Assembly: GCF_030732985.1 (NCBI RefSeq)
Contig: NZ_JASHJX010000029.1
Span: forward strand, 1-53,270
From: Nioella sp. MMSF_3534
Lineage (GTDB): Bacteria > Pseudomonadota > Alphaproteobacteria > Rhodobacterales > Rhodobacteraceae
DNA length: 53,270 bases
Reading direction: 5' to 3'
Program-made: the position numbers and the translations under genes
The notes under the pieces: model-generated
What the model was told of the DNA's origin: nothing
What the model saw: the letters and a program-made list of their open reading frames with translations, nothing else
Databases searched by the model: none
Shown: positions 1 through 8,312 of the stretch, in pieces
Position numbering within the stretch: the first letter of the stretch is position 1
Layout: every line of letters starts with the position of its first letter

Positions 1-11
1 CGCCCCCACCC

Positions 12-28
12 GCAGGAGACTCTCCTGC
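12..28. terminator. Small hairpin upstream of tRNA-Phe
   Basis: GCAGGAG and CTCCTGC form a perfect 7-bp inverted repeat around a 3-nt loop, just before the tRNA gene. There is no clear T-tract, so it may be the end of an upstream transcript or a processing structure rather than a true Rho-independent terminator. Confidence 0.35.
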
Positions 29-34
29 TCCCGT

Positions 35-109
35 GCCCGGGTAGCTCAGGGGTAGAGCAGTGGATTGAAAATCCTCGTGTCGGTGGTTCGATTCCGCCCC
101 CGGGCACCA
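35..109 (+). tRNA. tRNA-Phe (GAA)
   Basis: A full cloverleaf can be drawn. The acceptor stem pairs 35-41 with 99-105, the D stem 44-47 with 55-58, the anticodon stem 60-64 with 72-76, and the T stem 82-86 with 94-98. The anticodon GAA is at 67-69, and CCA is encoded at 107-109. The second pair of the anticodon stem is a U-U mismatch (61/75); the rest is canonical. It decodes UUY phenylalanine codons. An integrase gene begins 122 bp downstream, so the 3' half of this tRNA is the likely attachment site of the island. No second copy of the tRNA 3' end was noticed in the window, so the other island end is probably outside it. Confidence 0.97.
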
Positions 110-110
110 T

Positions 111-217
111 TTGTCCAAAATACAGACGGACTTCCGCCCCTAAAGGCTTGATTTCATTAGATGCAGTGTGATCCCGCGTTCAGCTGGAATCGGCCAGTCT
201 GGACAAATTCTGGACAA
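111..217. repeat. Candidate attL arm sites: three TGGACAA repeats
   Basis: TGGACAA occurs at 200-206 and 211-217, exactly 11 bp apart (one helical turn), and in inverted orientation at 111-117, directly after the tRNA CCA. Short repeats of this kind between a tRNA 3' end and a tyrosine integrase are typical of integrase binding sites. That role is inferred; the repeats themselves are plain in the sequence. Confidence 0.45.
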
Positions 218-231
218 GGGATTCCCGTCTC

Positions 232-1524
232 ATGTGGGGTACGCATCTCAAACAGAAAGGTCGCTGGTGGCACTATTATCGTGCGGTGCCTCGAGAATTT
301 CATGACGTCGAACGCAAGCGCCTGATCAGCTTTACCCTAAAGACCGGCGATTTTGTTGAAGCTCGCCGCCGTGCGGCAGAAATTTCTGCTCAGATGGAGC
401 AAGACTGGCGAGAGGCCAAAGCGCGAGGTGTTTCACTTTGCGCACAGGATGCGGCGGAACGGTATCGGGCGGCGTGCCAGGTTCAGCGAAACGCTGGGTT
501 TGAGCCACGGACCGCAATGGACTTGTCGGATGCAGAATTGCTCGACCGCCTTCGGGTCCTGATCAACGGCCATGAGACGGCACCGGAACAAAAAGCCGTG
601 CTGGGTCTGGTCGAGGAACCAGAGTTTTCCCTGGGGGATGCCTTTGACCGGTTCTGGGATTACATCAAGGATGAATGGACGCTACTCAGCCGCGATCAAC
701 AGCGCGTGAAACGCAACATCTACCTCAAGGCAATCCGCAATTTCGAGGAGGCCATCGGCCCACTCTCCTTTCACAAGGTGGAGCGCGGGCATGCGGTTCG
801 CTTCCGCAGTTGGTGGGTGGATCGGGTGCAGGCCAAAGGCCTTAAGCCGTACACAGCCAATCGGGAAATCAACTCCCTGCGCCGGATGTATTCGGTGAAC
901 TTTGATATTGTTGGATTGTCCAAAACCAACCCCTTCAGCGGAGTCCGATTGAAGGAAGTTGCAGAGGTGTCACGGATCCCTTTCGAAACCGAACAAATCC
1001 AGACAATCCTGAGACCCATTGCAATGCCCAAGCTGGATGACAGTTTCAAATTGCTGATCCGCTTGCTGGTGAATACTGGCATGCGACCGGTTGAGGCGAT
1101 CGGATTGGAGTTGGGCGACGTGATCCTTGATCACGACGTGCCGCATGTACATGTGCGCAAGAACTCTGTCCGGGGCCTTAAGACCGATCACTCGGAACGG
1201 CTCCTGCCGCTTTTGGGCGTGTCTATGCAGGCCGCAGAAGAACTGATTGCGGCCAGTGGCTGGGGCAAGCGGTTGGGCAAGAACATGTACGCGACCAGCG
1301 TGATCAACCGGAACCTGCGTGACAGTGGCATCGTGACGGACAAGCGCCAGAGCCTCTATTCTCTGCGGCACTGGTTTCAGGACCAACTGACCAAACGCGA
1401 TGTCGTTGATCGGGCGCAGGCGCAACTGATGGGTCACAAGTTCCAGCGCCCAAAATACGGCTATGGCAAGGATCTGGCCGAATTGCGCGACATCATTGCC
1501 CCCTTCGCGATTGAAGCGCCTTAA
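232..1524 (+). CDS. int: Tyrosine integrase next to tRNA-Phe
   Basis: A 430-residue phage-type tyrosine recombinase, expected to integrate and excise the island at the tRNA-Phe site. The N-terminal ~60 residues (KGRWWHYYRAVPREF) look like the DUF6538-type arm or core-binding region common in alphaproteobacterial island integrases. A SAM-like core-binding domain follows (~130-230). In the catalytic domain the first Arg lies in NTGMRPVEA, the second Arg-His block is YSLRHWF (the first His of the usual HxxR box is replaced by Tyr), the third motif is LMGHKF, and the nucleophile is probably the Tyr in KYGYGKD. Length and motif order are complete, so it should be active. The ATG start has only a weak upstream AAGGGA. 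It is convergent with a small minus-strand gene whose 3' end overlaps it by 32 nt. Confidence 0.93.
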   Translation: MWGTHLKQKGRWWHYYRAVPREFHDVERKRLISFTLKTGDFVEARRRAAEISAQMEQDWREAKARGVSLCAQDAAERYRAACQVQRNAGFEPRTAMDLSDAELLDRLRVLINGHETAPEQKAVLGLVEEPEFSLGDAFDRFWDYIKDEWTLLSRDQQRVKRNIYLKAIRNFEEAIGPLSFHKVERGHAVRFRSWWVDRVQAKGLKPYTANREINSLRRMYSVNFDIVGLSKTNPFSGVRLKEVAEVSRIPFETEQIQTILRPIAMPKLDDSFKLLIRLLVNTGMRPVEAIGLELGDVILDHDVPHVHVRKNSVRGLKTDHSERLLPLLGVSMQAAEELIAASGWGKRLGKNMYATSVINRNLRDSGIVTDKRQSLYSLRHWFQDQLTKRDVVDRAQAQLMGHKFQRPKYGYGKDLAELRDIIAPFAIEAP

Positions 1525-1687
1525 GCCGATTTCGAGAGACACCCAGGCCACTTCGCTCGGCCTGAATACTCACCAGTCGAGCATGCAGGCGCAAAAGCAT
1601 GGCTTCCTCGCTCGGGTCGCAGCTGCCCATAAGGTCAGCCAGCAATTGCTCCATCGCCGCGAATTCCGTCTGTGTGATTGGTCGCAT
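1493..1687 (-). CDS. Small hypothetical protein (64 aa)
   Basis: A 64-residue open frame starting MRPITQTEFAAMEQLL, with an amphipathic helical N-terminus and a basic C-terminus (NRLKALQSRRGQ). No family was recognised. It lies downstream of, and on the same strand as, a 53-codon gene at 1744-1905, so the two may form one short transcript. The composition looks coding rather than like an antisense shadow, but its 3' end overlaps the integrase gene by 32 nt, which lowers confidence. Confidence 0.45.
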   Translation of the reverse strand: MRPITQTEFAAMEQLLADLMGSCDPSEEAMLLRLHARLVSIQAERSGLGVSRNRLKALQSRRGQ

Positions 1688-1743
1688 GCATTGGGTCTAA
1701 CGCAGCCCCAAGAACGCCAGCAGAGACGGAGTTCCGCTTTGGT

Positions 1744-1905
1744 CTACTCTCTTTGCAGGCGAGCGAGATGCCAATTTCGGAATTGTTCCAACAAGTCCGG
1801 GCTCATTCCTCGCTTGCGGCGTTCCTCCACCAGATCATCCAGCTGGGCTTCGGTCATGATGGTAATATCGGACCGGGCTTCGAAACTGTAGGCTTGGGTG
1901 AACAT
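1744..1905 (-). CDS. Small hypothetical protein (53 aa)
   Basis: A short frame of 53 codons. It reads MFTQAYSFEARSDIT at the start, MTEAQLDDLVEERRKRG in the middle and ends WHLARLQRE. It is strongly charged and helical, in the style of small mobile-element antitoxin-like or regulatory proteins, but matches nothing known by eye. The start is fixed by in-frame stops just upstream. A near-palindrome (TTTCGCTTTTGACAAAAGC read on this strand) lies 20 nt before the start codon. The same 19-bp word precedes the recombinase gene at 2093, suggesting shared control. Confidence 0.5.
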   Translation of the reverse strand: MFTQAYSFEARSDITIMTEAQLDDLVEERRKRGMSPDLLEQFRNWHLARLQRE

Positions 1906-1925
1906 GACAGCCCGACGATACCCTT

Positions 1926-2074
1926 GCTTTTGTCAAAAGCGAAATCGGTCTGAGCCTGTTTCTTCATGTAATCTTCATGTATCATGGGCCTGTCTCCAGT
2001 GCTGGAGCGGCAAAACAGCGCCTTTGCTCCGGACTTAAAATATCAAAATACTTTCGCTTTTGACAAAAGCGAAA
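1926..2074. promoter_or_regulatory. Pair of inverted 19-bp palindromic sites around a divergent intergenic segment
   Basis: TTTCGCTTTTGACAAAAGC occurs on the minus strand at 1944-1926 and on the plus strand at 2052-2070. The plus copy extends to a perfect palindrome at 2052-2074: arms of 11 bp around a single A. Each copy sits about 20 nt 5' of a start codon, that of the 53-aa gene and that of the 218-aa recombinase, so the two sites face outward. They could be operators for one regulator, or recombinase half-site pairs bounding a 107-bp segment. The segment also holds the hairpin CTCCAG-TG-CTGGAG. Confidence 0.6.
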
Positions 2075-2092
2075 CTCTGACCCCCTCTCCAA

Positions 2093-2749
2093 ATGAGCAC
2101 CCCTCTCCGGCCACAAAAAAAGGCATGGAATGCGGGCGTGATCGTGGGCCAGAAGCGGGCGTTTACGTTGGACGAGATTGCCGTCATCGAAGCCCGTTTG
2201 TTGACCGAAGAGAACCGGCACGATCTGGCGTTGCTCAGTTTTGGCCTGGATACCATGTTCCGTGCCAGCGACCTGCTGACCACGCAGGTGTGGCAGGTCA
2301 AGTATCCGAGTGGCCCCATCCGGTCATTGATTGCTCGAAGGCAGCAGAAGACACGGCACATCGTCAATCCGGTGCTGACGCCTGCGACAAGGCAGTATTT
2401 GCTGGCTTGGATCGAAGCGAGTGGCAAGAAACCCCAAGATTATCTGTTCACGCGCAGCAAACCGACCGGCGCAATGCCGATCAGCCGCCCGCATTATGCC
2501 GAAATCATCAAGACTTGGGCGGTCTGGCTGGGTCACGAACCTGCCGAGTTTTCGAGCCATTCCATCCGTCGCAGCAAACCCGCTCACATGTATTGGCAGG
2601 GCGAGGACATCGCCCTGATCTCGCGCCTTCTGGGTCACAAATCGATCGCCAACACCATCGAGTATCTGGGCATCACGCAACACAAAGCGGAGGCAGCTGC
2701 GCTTCGACATTCGATGATGGGCGGAAGGCAGAACATCACCAATCGTTAA
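2093..2749 (+). CDS. Short tyrosine recombinase (catalytic domain only)
   Basis: A 218-residue tyrosine recombinase lacking the usual SAM-like N-terminal domain. The catalytic set is complete: Arg in TMFRASDLL, the HxxR-type box HSIRRSKPAHM, the third-motif His in LLGHKS, and the Tyr nucleophile in TIEYLGI. Short recombinases of this type act as plasmid or transposon resolvases or as DNA invertases; which applies here cannot be told from the protein. The ATG at 2093 follows the palindrome at 2052-2074 by 18 nt, so the protein may act on, or be regulated at, that site. It is a different lineage from the 430-aa integrase. Confidence 0.88.
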   Translation: MSTPLRPQKKAWNAGVIVGQKRAFTLDEIAVIEARLLTEENRHDLALLSFGLDTMFRASDLLTTQVWQVKYPSGPIRSLIARRQQKTRHIVNPVLTPATRQYLLAWIEASGKKPQDYLFTRSKPTGAMPISRPHYAEIIKTWAVWLGHEPAEFSSHSIRRSKPAHMYWQGEDIALISRLLGHKSIANTIEYLGITQHKAEAAALRHSMMGGRQNITNR

Positions 2750-2847
2750 TCGGGCAATTGCGTCAAGCTGGCAAGAACGAAGCGGCCCGCTTGGGAATCC
2801 GACTGGTTAAAACTCGTCGGCGTCAAACTATTTTCTGTCAAGAAAAT

Positions 2848-2877
2848 TTGACGAAATCGCTGTTTTCGTTAGATAAT
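2848..2877 (+). promoter_or_regulatory. Sigma70-type promoter for the exported EF-hand protein
   Basis: TTGACG (2848-2853) and GATAAT (2872-2877) are separated by 18 bp, and the ATG follows at 2902. The inverted repeat GTCAA-N6-TTGAC (2837-2852) overlaps the -35 box and could be an operator. Confidence 0.5.
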
Positions 2878-2901
2878 AAGATCGTTTCCTCACTACTCTC
2901 T

Positions 2902-3366
2902 ATGGCAAAATTTGGAACTCTGGCTGCCGGAGCACTTGCTCTTACCGTCGCGGCGGGTGCGGCCGAACAGGCAGACGCTCAAGCGAGTGAGCTGGCGCTA
3001 CCTCACCCCGATGGTGAAATCGTGATCGACGTGACGCGCGTGGCTTTGGACACACAAATGCAGATTCTGGAACAGCTGCAGGCCTGTTTGCAGGAGGGCT
3101 TTGAATTTGCGGATGCCGATGGCAACCAGCAAATTGAAGGCGATGAACAGTTTGACTGGGATGATGAGCGTGGTTTTTGCGCGGAGAGCGCACGAAGCGA
3201 TTTCCGACAAGCTGCCTTGCGCGAAGAAATCCAGATGGCGAATGCCGAGCAATCGGAGTTGCGTGATGAACAAGCGGCACTGATTGCGAGAAGAAACGAA
3301 GCCAATGCAGCCATTAGCGCTTTGACAGAGGGTGCAATGGCAGAAATCCAAGAGGAAGGGTTGTAG
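2902..3366 (+). CDS. Exported protein with one EF-hand-like loop
   Basis: A 154-residue protein. The N-terminus (MAKFGTLAAGALALTVAAGA, then a cleavage-like ADA-QA) is a good Sec signal peptide. About residues 72-83 contain DADGNQQIEGDEQF, which fits an EF-hand calcium-binding loop (Asp at positions 1, 3 and Asn at 5, acidic at 12). The C-terminal ~55 residues are a Glu/Ala-rich predicted coiled coil. The start at 2902 is chosen because the signal peptide and the upstream promoter agree with it, although the frame is open much further upstream. No family name is offered. It probably forms a pair with the next gene, which starts 57 nt later. Confidence 0.72.
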   Translation: MAKFGTLAAGALALTVAAGAAEQADAQASELALPHPDGEIVIDVTRVALDTQMQILEQLQACLQEGFEFADADGNQQIEGDEQFDWDDERGFCAESARSDFRQAALREEIQMANAEQSELRDEQAALIARRNEANAAISALTEGAMAEIQEEGL

Positions 3367-3400
3367 GTCGATTTGGATGTTTGGGTAAGTTATGTTAAAA

Positions 3401-3406
3401 TATAAT
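3401..3406 (+). promoter_or_regulatory. Consensus -10 box before the 498-aa gene
   Basis: TATAAT lies 17 nt upstream of the ATG at 3423. The best -35 candidate (TTGGGT, 3381-3386) is only 14 bp away, so the promoter is incomplete by eye. No Shine-Dalgarno sequence precedes the ATG, so translation may start on a very short leader. Confidence 0.4.
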
Positions 3407-3422
3407 GACTTAGCCTTTCTTT

Positions 3423-4919
3423 ATGAACGAAATAGTACCCGGCTCCGGAGATGTTGCTCCCGGTGGTGCAGAGCGACGCCGCCCCCACGATGAGGTTATC
3501 GCGGAGGGCGAAGCGGCAGCGGTGGCTTTGCATGAGATGGAAGTGAGCAACGCTTTGGCCGAAGACCCTGAGCACCGTTGTGCCGATATCAAAATCTGGG
3601 TTGAGGCCGAGTGTGATTACTTTGGGATTGAGCCGAAGAATGATCCCGTCGCGGATCAGATCACCCAAATTTTGTATGACCACGAAAACAGACAGCACGA
3701 GCGTGGTCGTGACGCGTACGATGTCACCGATGAAGACCGGCGGCGGCTGGATCGGGTAATTGAGCGTGGCATAGCGGCAGCGGCGGATGAACGCGACGAG
3801 GTAGCTCTGGAGTTGGCGGCCGAAACTGAAGTGGCAGAGACTGCCGCCGAGGTTAGCGCAACAGAGGCTGAAGCCAGTGCCACCGAAGAAGCGGAGACAA
3901 ATGAAGAGAGCTACCGTGCGTTGCTAGGGTCAGTTGAGTACCGCAACGCCTCAAACGCCGAAAAGATCGCAATGATGTCGAACCACCCCGACGTGCCAGA
4001 GAGCGAACGAGCGAAGTGGCAATCATTCGGTCGGATCTTGTCCATCGCAGCAGCAGCGCCAGAAGACCACGCCGTCATTGCAACGCGTTTGAACCAGCTT
4101 GATTTGAGCCAGGGCGCGCCGGACCCCGTAGGCTTCGCTCGGGCGTTCATTTTCGACAGTCCAAACAGCCAGCTGTCATCGGGTATTTCTGAGGCCACGC
4201 AGGCGGCGATTGCCGAAACGCTCGGCATCGAGCGTCCTGCACTCGATGTGACCACCGGCAGCGACATGACCGATGTGTTTGAAAACGGTGTCGGCACGCG
4301 CACCGTTGTTGATCCGGAAACCGGCGAAACCCGCGAAGAGCCGATATTTCTGCAACCGGGCGAATTCGAAGAAATTCGTGATGGGCAATCCATAGGACTG
4401 ACCCCGACCGGCGACCGTGCCATGCGCTTTGAGGAAGAGGCTGGGGATTTCACCATCCGGTTACCCGACAATGCCACGGCGGAGGACATGGCACTCTACG
4501 GCCTGACTGGCCAGATGATGAGTCGGCTGCACGCGGTGAATATGGGTGAGATCTTCTTCCCTGGACGCTCTCAATTGGAACGCGGCGGTGGAACGTTGGA
4601 CATCCGCATGCCGGGCGACTTCCACCGCGCCCAACGGTTGAGCCAGATCTTCTTTGGTGGTTTGGCCGGGCATGATGGCGAATTGCTGGATCAATCCGAC
4701 CTGAACCGCATCCCCTACCTGATGCAGTTCCAGAACGAACGCGGTGACGCCGTGATCGGCGATGTCGATCCGGAGCGCATGATGGCAGACTATCGGCAGC
4801 AAGGCCTGGTCGACGCCTCAAATCAACTCGACTGGGATCGTTTCGCGGAAATGGTCGAAGCTAACCGCATGAACCTGTGGACGGAGGAGAACTTCAGCCA
4901 TACGGCACAGGCAGCTTAG
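3423..4919 (+). CDS. Acidic hypothetical protein (498 aa)
   Basis: A long soluble acidic protein with no recognised domain. Residues ~110-165 are an Ala/Glu-rich low-complexity helix (TEVAETAAEVSATEAEAS). Residues ~165-230 resemble an alpha-helical repeat. The C-terminal half contains FEENGV-like beta-rich segments and a Gly-rich turn (LERGGGTLDIRMPG). There is no signal peptide or membrane segment. It follows the exported EF-hand-like protein on the same strand but has its own TATAAT box. Function unknown. Confidence 0.7.
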   Translation: MNEIVPGSGDVAPGGAERRRPHDEVIAEGEAAAVALHEMEVSNALAEDPEHRCADIKIWVEAECDYFGIEPKNDPVADQITQILYDHENRQHERGRDAYDVTDEDRRRLDRVIERGIAAAADERDEVALELAAETEVAETAAEVSATEAEASATEEAETNEESYRALLGSVEYRNASNAEKIAMMSNHPDVPESERAKWQSFGRILSIAAAAPEDHAVIATRLNQLDLSQGAPDPVGFARAFIFDSPNSQLSSGISEATQAAIAETLGIERPALDVTTGSDMTDVFENGVGTRTVVDPETGETREEPIFLQPGEFEEIRDGQSIGLTPTGDRAMRFEEEAGDFTIRLPDNATAEDMALYGLTGQMMSRLHAVNMGEIFFPGRSQLERGGGTLDIRMPGDFHRAQRLSQIFFGGLAGHDGELLDQSDLNRIPYLMQFQNERGDAVIGDVDPERMMADYRQQGLVDASNQLDWDRFAEMVEANRMNLWTEENFSHTAQAA

Positions 4920-5062
4920 GGCATTCCGATTTGCCTGTTTCGCGCCTCAAGGCATAATAGGCACAACTAACCCTGCATATCATCCAAGATCCGAACCAAC
5001 CGCATCTGTACCATGGCAAAGATGGGCTTGTTTACATCGGCTTTGGTGAAAGCAAGTGCCTG

Positions 5063-5908
5063 ATGAAACTGGATCTGATCCTGCCAGAGGCTTTGAGAGG
5101 CATGCCTTATGACGAGGTAAAACCCTCGCAAAAAATCGGCCAGTACTTCGAACTGGCGAATTTGGTGTTGATCTCTTCGGAGGCCATGATTGCGCATATC
5201 AAAGCGACTGACATGACGGGGGCGAGTGAGGCAAACTCGGCCAAGGTCCGACTGCCCTTTGCCGATCTTGATTACCTCCGTTTGCGGGACGAACAGGGAC
5301 GCTTACTCCCCAAGCAAACAGAAGCGGTGTTTTCGATTGTTCAGGCCTATTGGGAGGGGCGTCAGAACCTCGGCCTGGGGCCCGGTCTGGTCGCGAGTCT
5401 ATGGCGGCGCGGCATGAGCACCCCAGATATTATCCGGTCGATTTCAGCCTCAACTGGTCCAGATGGGAGGCTGATCAAACCCTCGGGTCGCGGGCGTGAC
5501 ATCATGCAAGTCGTGATAGAGGCCTATCTGGAGATGAAAAGCCTGCCGAATGACGCAGAATTGTCCGTGTCTGAGGCGGGCCAACTGGTGGAACGTTGGC
5601 TAACAGCAACGCGAAGCACACCCCTGGACGCAGCAGAAAGCGGCAACTCCGTCCTTCACTGGTCCGATTACCGCCGCCTTGGACTGGTCAATGAGGCGGG
5701 CCATGCCAATCTTGCGCAGGTGCGGCTCATCACCAAGAAGGTCTTCTCTATCAATGGCCAGATATCTTTCAGAGCCCTGTCCGCCTGGATCGACAAATAC
5801 CACCCACCGCAACCTCAACCAGCTAAGCCAAATGGCCAAGCAGTCCGTGCGTTGCTGAAAAAGAAACGCAAACAAGGGCGGGTGAATCGCAAGCGTGGGC
5901 GGCGCTAG
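5063..5908 (+). CDS. Hypothetical protein with basic C-terminal tail (281 aa)
   Basis: No family recognised. The protein has a helical body and a strongly basic tail (LLKKKRKQGRVNRKRGRR), suggesting contact with nucleic acid. The frame is open upstream of this ATG to 4961 and reads plausible protein there (HIIQDPNQPHLYHGKDG, then YIGFGESKCL). The real start may therefore be further 5' at a non-ATG codon, for example CTG at 4973, adding ~30 residues; no in-frame ATG exists there. The gene converges on the Fic gene, with which it overlaps by 4 nt. Confidence 0.65.
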   Translation: MKLDLILPEALRGMPYDEVKPSQKIGQYFELANLVLISSEAMIAHIKATDMTGASEANSAKVRLPFADLDYLRLRDEQGRLLPKQTEAVFSIVQAYWEGRQNLGLGPGLVASLWRRGMSTPDIIRSISASTGPDGRLIKPSGRGRDIMQVVIEAYLEMKSLPNDAELSVSEAGQLVERWLTATRSTPLDAAESGNSVLHWSDYRRLGLVNEAGHANLAQVRLITKKVFSINGQISFRALSAWIDKYHPPQPQPAKPNGQAVRALLKKKRKQGRVNRKRGRR

Positions 5909-7010
5909 AGGGTAGGAAGATTGAGATAGTACCGCGTGTAGCGCCGTTCGCCGGTTTTTTGCAGCGCGCCTTTCTCGACGAGATCGGTCAGATCGCGTGT
6001 AGCTGTCGTGGCGATTGCACCAGTGATCTGGCGGTAGTTTGCGGCACTCAAGCCACCCTCAAACCTGTCGGGCTCTGCGCGGAACAATCGCAGGAGCACC
6101 TTTTCCTGCCGTTCGTTGAGCTGTCCGCGAAGCCGGTCGAACATCTTCACCTTGTCGATCAGGCGCGTGAGCTTGTTTTCGCTGTAGGTCAGCGCTTGCA
6201 GCACGGTTTCGCCAAACCACACCAGCCACGGCGTGATCTCCAGAGACCTATTTGCAGCCTCAAGGGCGTCATAATATCCGCGCTGATTGCGGGCGATCAT
6301 TTGAGAAAGTGCAATCAGGCTGGGCTGGCCGAGGCTTTGCGCCAATGCCTTTTCTGACAGCGCGCGTCCGATCCGGCCATTGCCGTCCTCGAATGGATGG
6401 ACGCAGACGAAATAGAAATGAGCGATCCCTGCGCGGGTCAACGCCGGTAGATCGCGACTGGCGTTGAGCCAGCCGATGAAGGCGGCCATTTCCGCCTCCA
6501 TTGCTGCTGGGGGCGGCGCTTCATAGTGAACCTTTGGCGCGTAATCCGCCCCCGAAACTACCTGCATCGGTTCCGCATGTTGTCGCCAACCGCCAATGAC
6601 ATCCACATCGCGCCGACCGTTCAACACCATGCGGTGCCAGTCAAACAAAGTCGCCTCTGTCAGCGGCACATCGAACTCCCGATAGAGCGCGACCATCATT
6701 TCGGCAATTCCTGCCTCACGCGGCCCCGATCGGCGGCGATCCGTCTTCAAACCAAATTGGCGACGCACCGAAGACTGCACCGCGTCCCGATCCAGCAACT
6801 CCCCTTCGATGGCAGAGGTTTCCATGGCCTCTTCACTGAGCCAATCGATCCGAGGTCATCGCGGTCCTTTTCATCCAGATGTGCTGACGCCCCCACTAAC
6901 CGCCCGGATCCAGTCAGAAACCGTTTTTCCAGGGACGTCAAATCTTGCTCATCCCAGGTAAACTGGGGCCAGTCCGGAAGTTGCCAAAGCCAGGGTGTGT
7001 TTTGCGTCAT
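5905..7010 (-). pseudogene. Fic-domain AMPylase with DUF4172 N-terminus, frameshifted
   Basis: Fic proteins transfer AMP or similar groups to target proteins. The last 306 codons (from ATG 6825) carry the Fic core HPFEDGNGRIGR (residues 143-154 of that frame) and, at its very start, TSAIEGE, which fits the [ST]xxxE[GN] autoinhibitory motif. Just upstream another frame (from ATG 7010) encodes PWLWQLPDWPQFTWDE, the hallmark of the DUF4172 domain normally fused in front of this Fic type. The first frame runs to ...KDRDDL (codon at 6852-6854). The second resumes as IDWLSEEAMETSAIEGE from 6849, leaving two bases where a codon should be. One missing base thus splits a ~370-aa gene. Translation from ATG 6825 could still give a Fic core, but without the DUF4172 domain. 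Confidence 0.85.
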
Positions 7011-7265
7011 GAGCCATAGGATGCGTTTCTATAGCTCATAATTTAGCCAATTCATGGCGTATAGCAAGTCGATCTATAGCTCATTGCCGGTGTTCGCGTG
7101 TCATCCATCTCATTCTGAGGTTCGGAAAACCGCACGTTTCGGACACTGCCCGGCGCGCTCGAAAGTCAAGGATTTGCCCCTCGTGCCTCGGGTTCCTCCT
7201 TCGACTTTCTCACTGAAACGCCGTGCAAAGGCCGACGTGCTCAGTATTTCCTAACCCTAACTATC

Positions 7266-7568
7266 ATGAGCTTTGCAAATCATTGTCCGGCATTTGACTT
7301 TCCGTATTCTTGGGAAGACGCGTTTTCCAAATTTGGCTTCGACGATGGCGATCACTGTTTCACAGAGGTTGTTGTTCATGCCTTGGAGGCATTTGGTGCC
7401 GAGGTTGAGACAGAACAGTGGGTGATGCACAACGAAATCATCACTTCGATCAAAATCGACGGGCGTGAACAGATCCCCGAAGACGTTAGAGAGTTTCAGA
7501 TCGGATATGATGATCCGCGTGACTATCTGCCGTGTGAGCTGATTTCCTATCTCGACAAGCGCTTTTGA
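7266..7568 (+). CDS. Small hypothetical protein (100 aa)
   Basis: An acidic 100-residue protein (MSFANHCPAFDFPYSWEDAF to ISYLDKRF) with no recognised domain. Composition and codon use look coding. It stands alone on the plus strand, ahead of a minus-strand block of mobile-element genes. No membrane segment. Confidence 0.55.
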   Translation: MSFANHCPAFDFPYSWEDAFSKFGFDDGDHCFTEVVVHALEAFGAEVETEQWVMHNEIITSIKIDGREQIPEDVREFQIGYDDPRDYLPCELISYLDKRF

Positions 7569-7578
7569 AGCAGACGGG

Positions 7579-8301
7579 TCAATCCCGCTGAAACCGTCTG
7601 TGGGCGTCCATCGCAAGTTTGACGTCCACAGATGGCAACGCGGTAACCTGGGCTGGTTGGCCTGAAGCGCGAAGGCGCTCAAGGGCGCCTTCCAAGCGGG
7701 TAAGTGTCGTCCATGGATCATTTTGGTCCAGATGGTGACGAAGAAGGCAAACCGCCCGCCCCGCATCATCAATGTCTTCCAGCACCTTTTCTGTGTCTTC
7801 GTCTGGCCGGTTTCCGCAGAGTGCGGCGATTTCTTCTTCAGCACGATAGAGTGCGCCTTCGAGATCGGCCAGAATCTGCCATTCACGGGGCCGCACCGAG
7901 GTGTCCGGCACGGCGTTGAATTTGGCGACTGCCTCCTGGATTTCCCCTGCAAAAACTTCGACATCACCGCGACCACGCTCATAGCTTGGGCGGGTAATGG
8001 TCAGCATCACGCGCGACACACAGTTTTCACGCAGTGCCTCGATCCGGTAGTGGAAGTCCCGGTCACCATGCGCTTCGGCGTCTTTGGTCAGATAGGTCGA
8101 GCCGCCGCGATCTTTCAGAACGGCGATGATGGCTGCCGCAAAGTCTGCCGCTTCAAATCGCGGAGGATCCCAAGCCAGCCGCCTTGCCATGGCGACATGA
8201 CGGACAAGGCCGAAAGGACCGTCAGGATAGCCGTCATGGTGTTGATAGATGTCGAAGCTGTCTTTCTCGTCAGCAACGGTGATGGTGGCGCGGGTGGACA
8301 T
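7579..8301 (-). CDS. Conserved mobile-element protein (MSTRATITV family, 240 aa)
   Basis: The start MSTRATITVADEKDSFDIYQHHDGYP is a conserved N-terminus I have seen in phage and plasmid proteins of unknown function. It looks like a compact alpha/beta domain (~residues 1-120) followed by a helical, Glu-rich tail (~130-240) that may be specific to this copy. It begins the last gene of a minus-strand run that also contains the methyltransferase and the DUF3768 gene. No catalytic motif is evident. Confidence 0.75.
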   Translation of the reverse strand: MSTRATITVADEKDSFDIYQHHDGYPDGPFGLVRHVAMARRLAWDPPRFEAADFAAAIIAVLKDRGGSTYLTKDAEAHGDRDFHYRIEALRENCVSRVMLTITRPSYERGRGDVEVFAGEIQEAVAKFNAVPDTSVRPREWQILADLEGALYRAEEEIAALCGNRPDEDTEKVLEDIDDAGRAVCLLRHHLDQNDPWTTLTRLEGALERLRASGQPAQVTALPSVDVKLAMDAHRRFQRD

Positions 8302-8312
8302 GTTACTTGGGG

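Noticed and set aside
1984-2901. Open frame running from 1984 into the exported EF-hand gene
   Set aside because: The first ~300 codons overlap the recombinase in another frame and lack protein character; the signal peptide and promoter place the start at 2902.
6845-6858. Programmed -1 frameshift in the Fic gene
   Set aside because: A -1 shift would restore the frame, but the site has no slippery heptamer and no clear downstream structure; a base loss or sequencing error is simpler.
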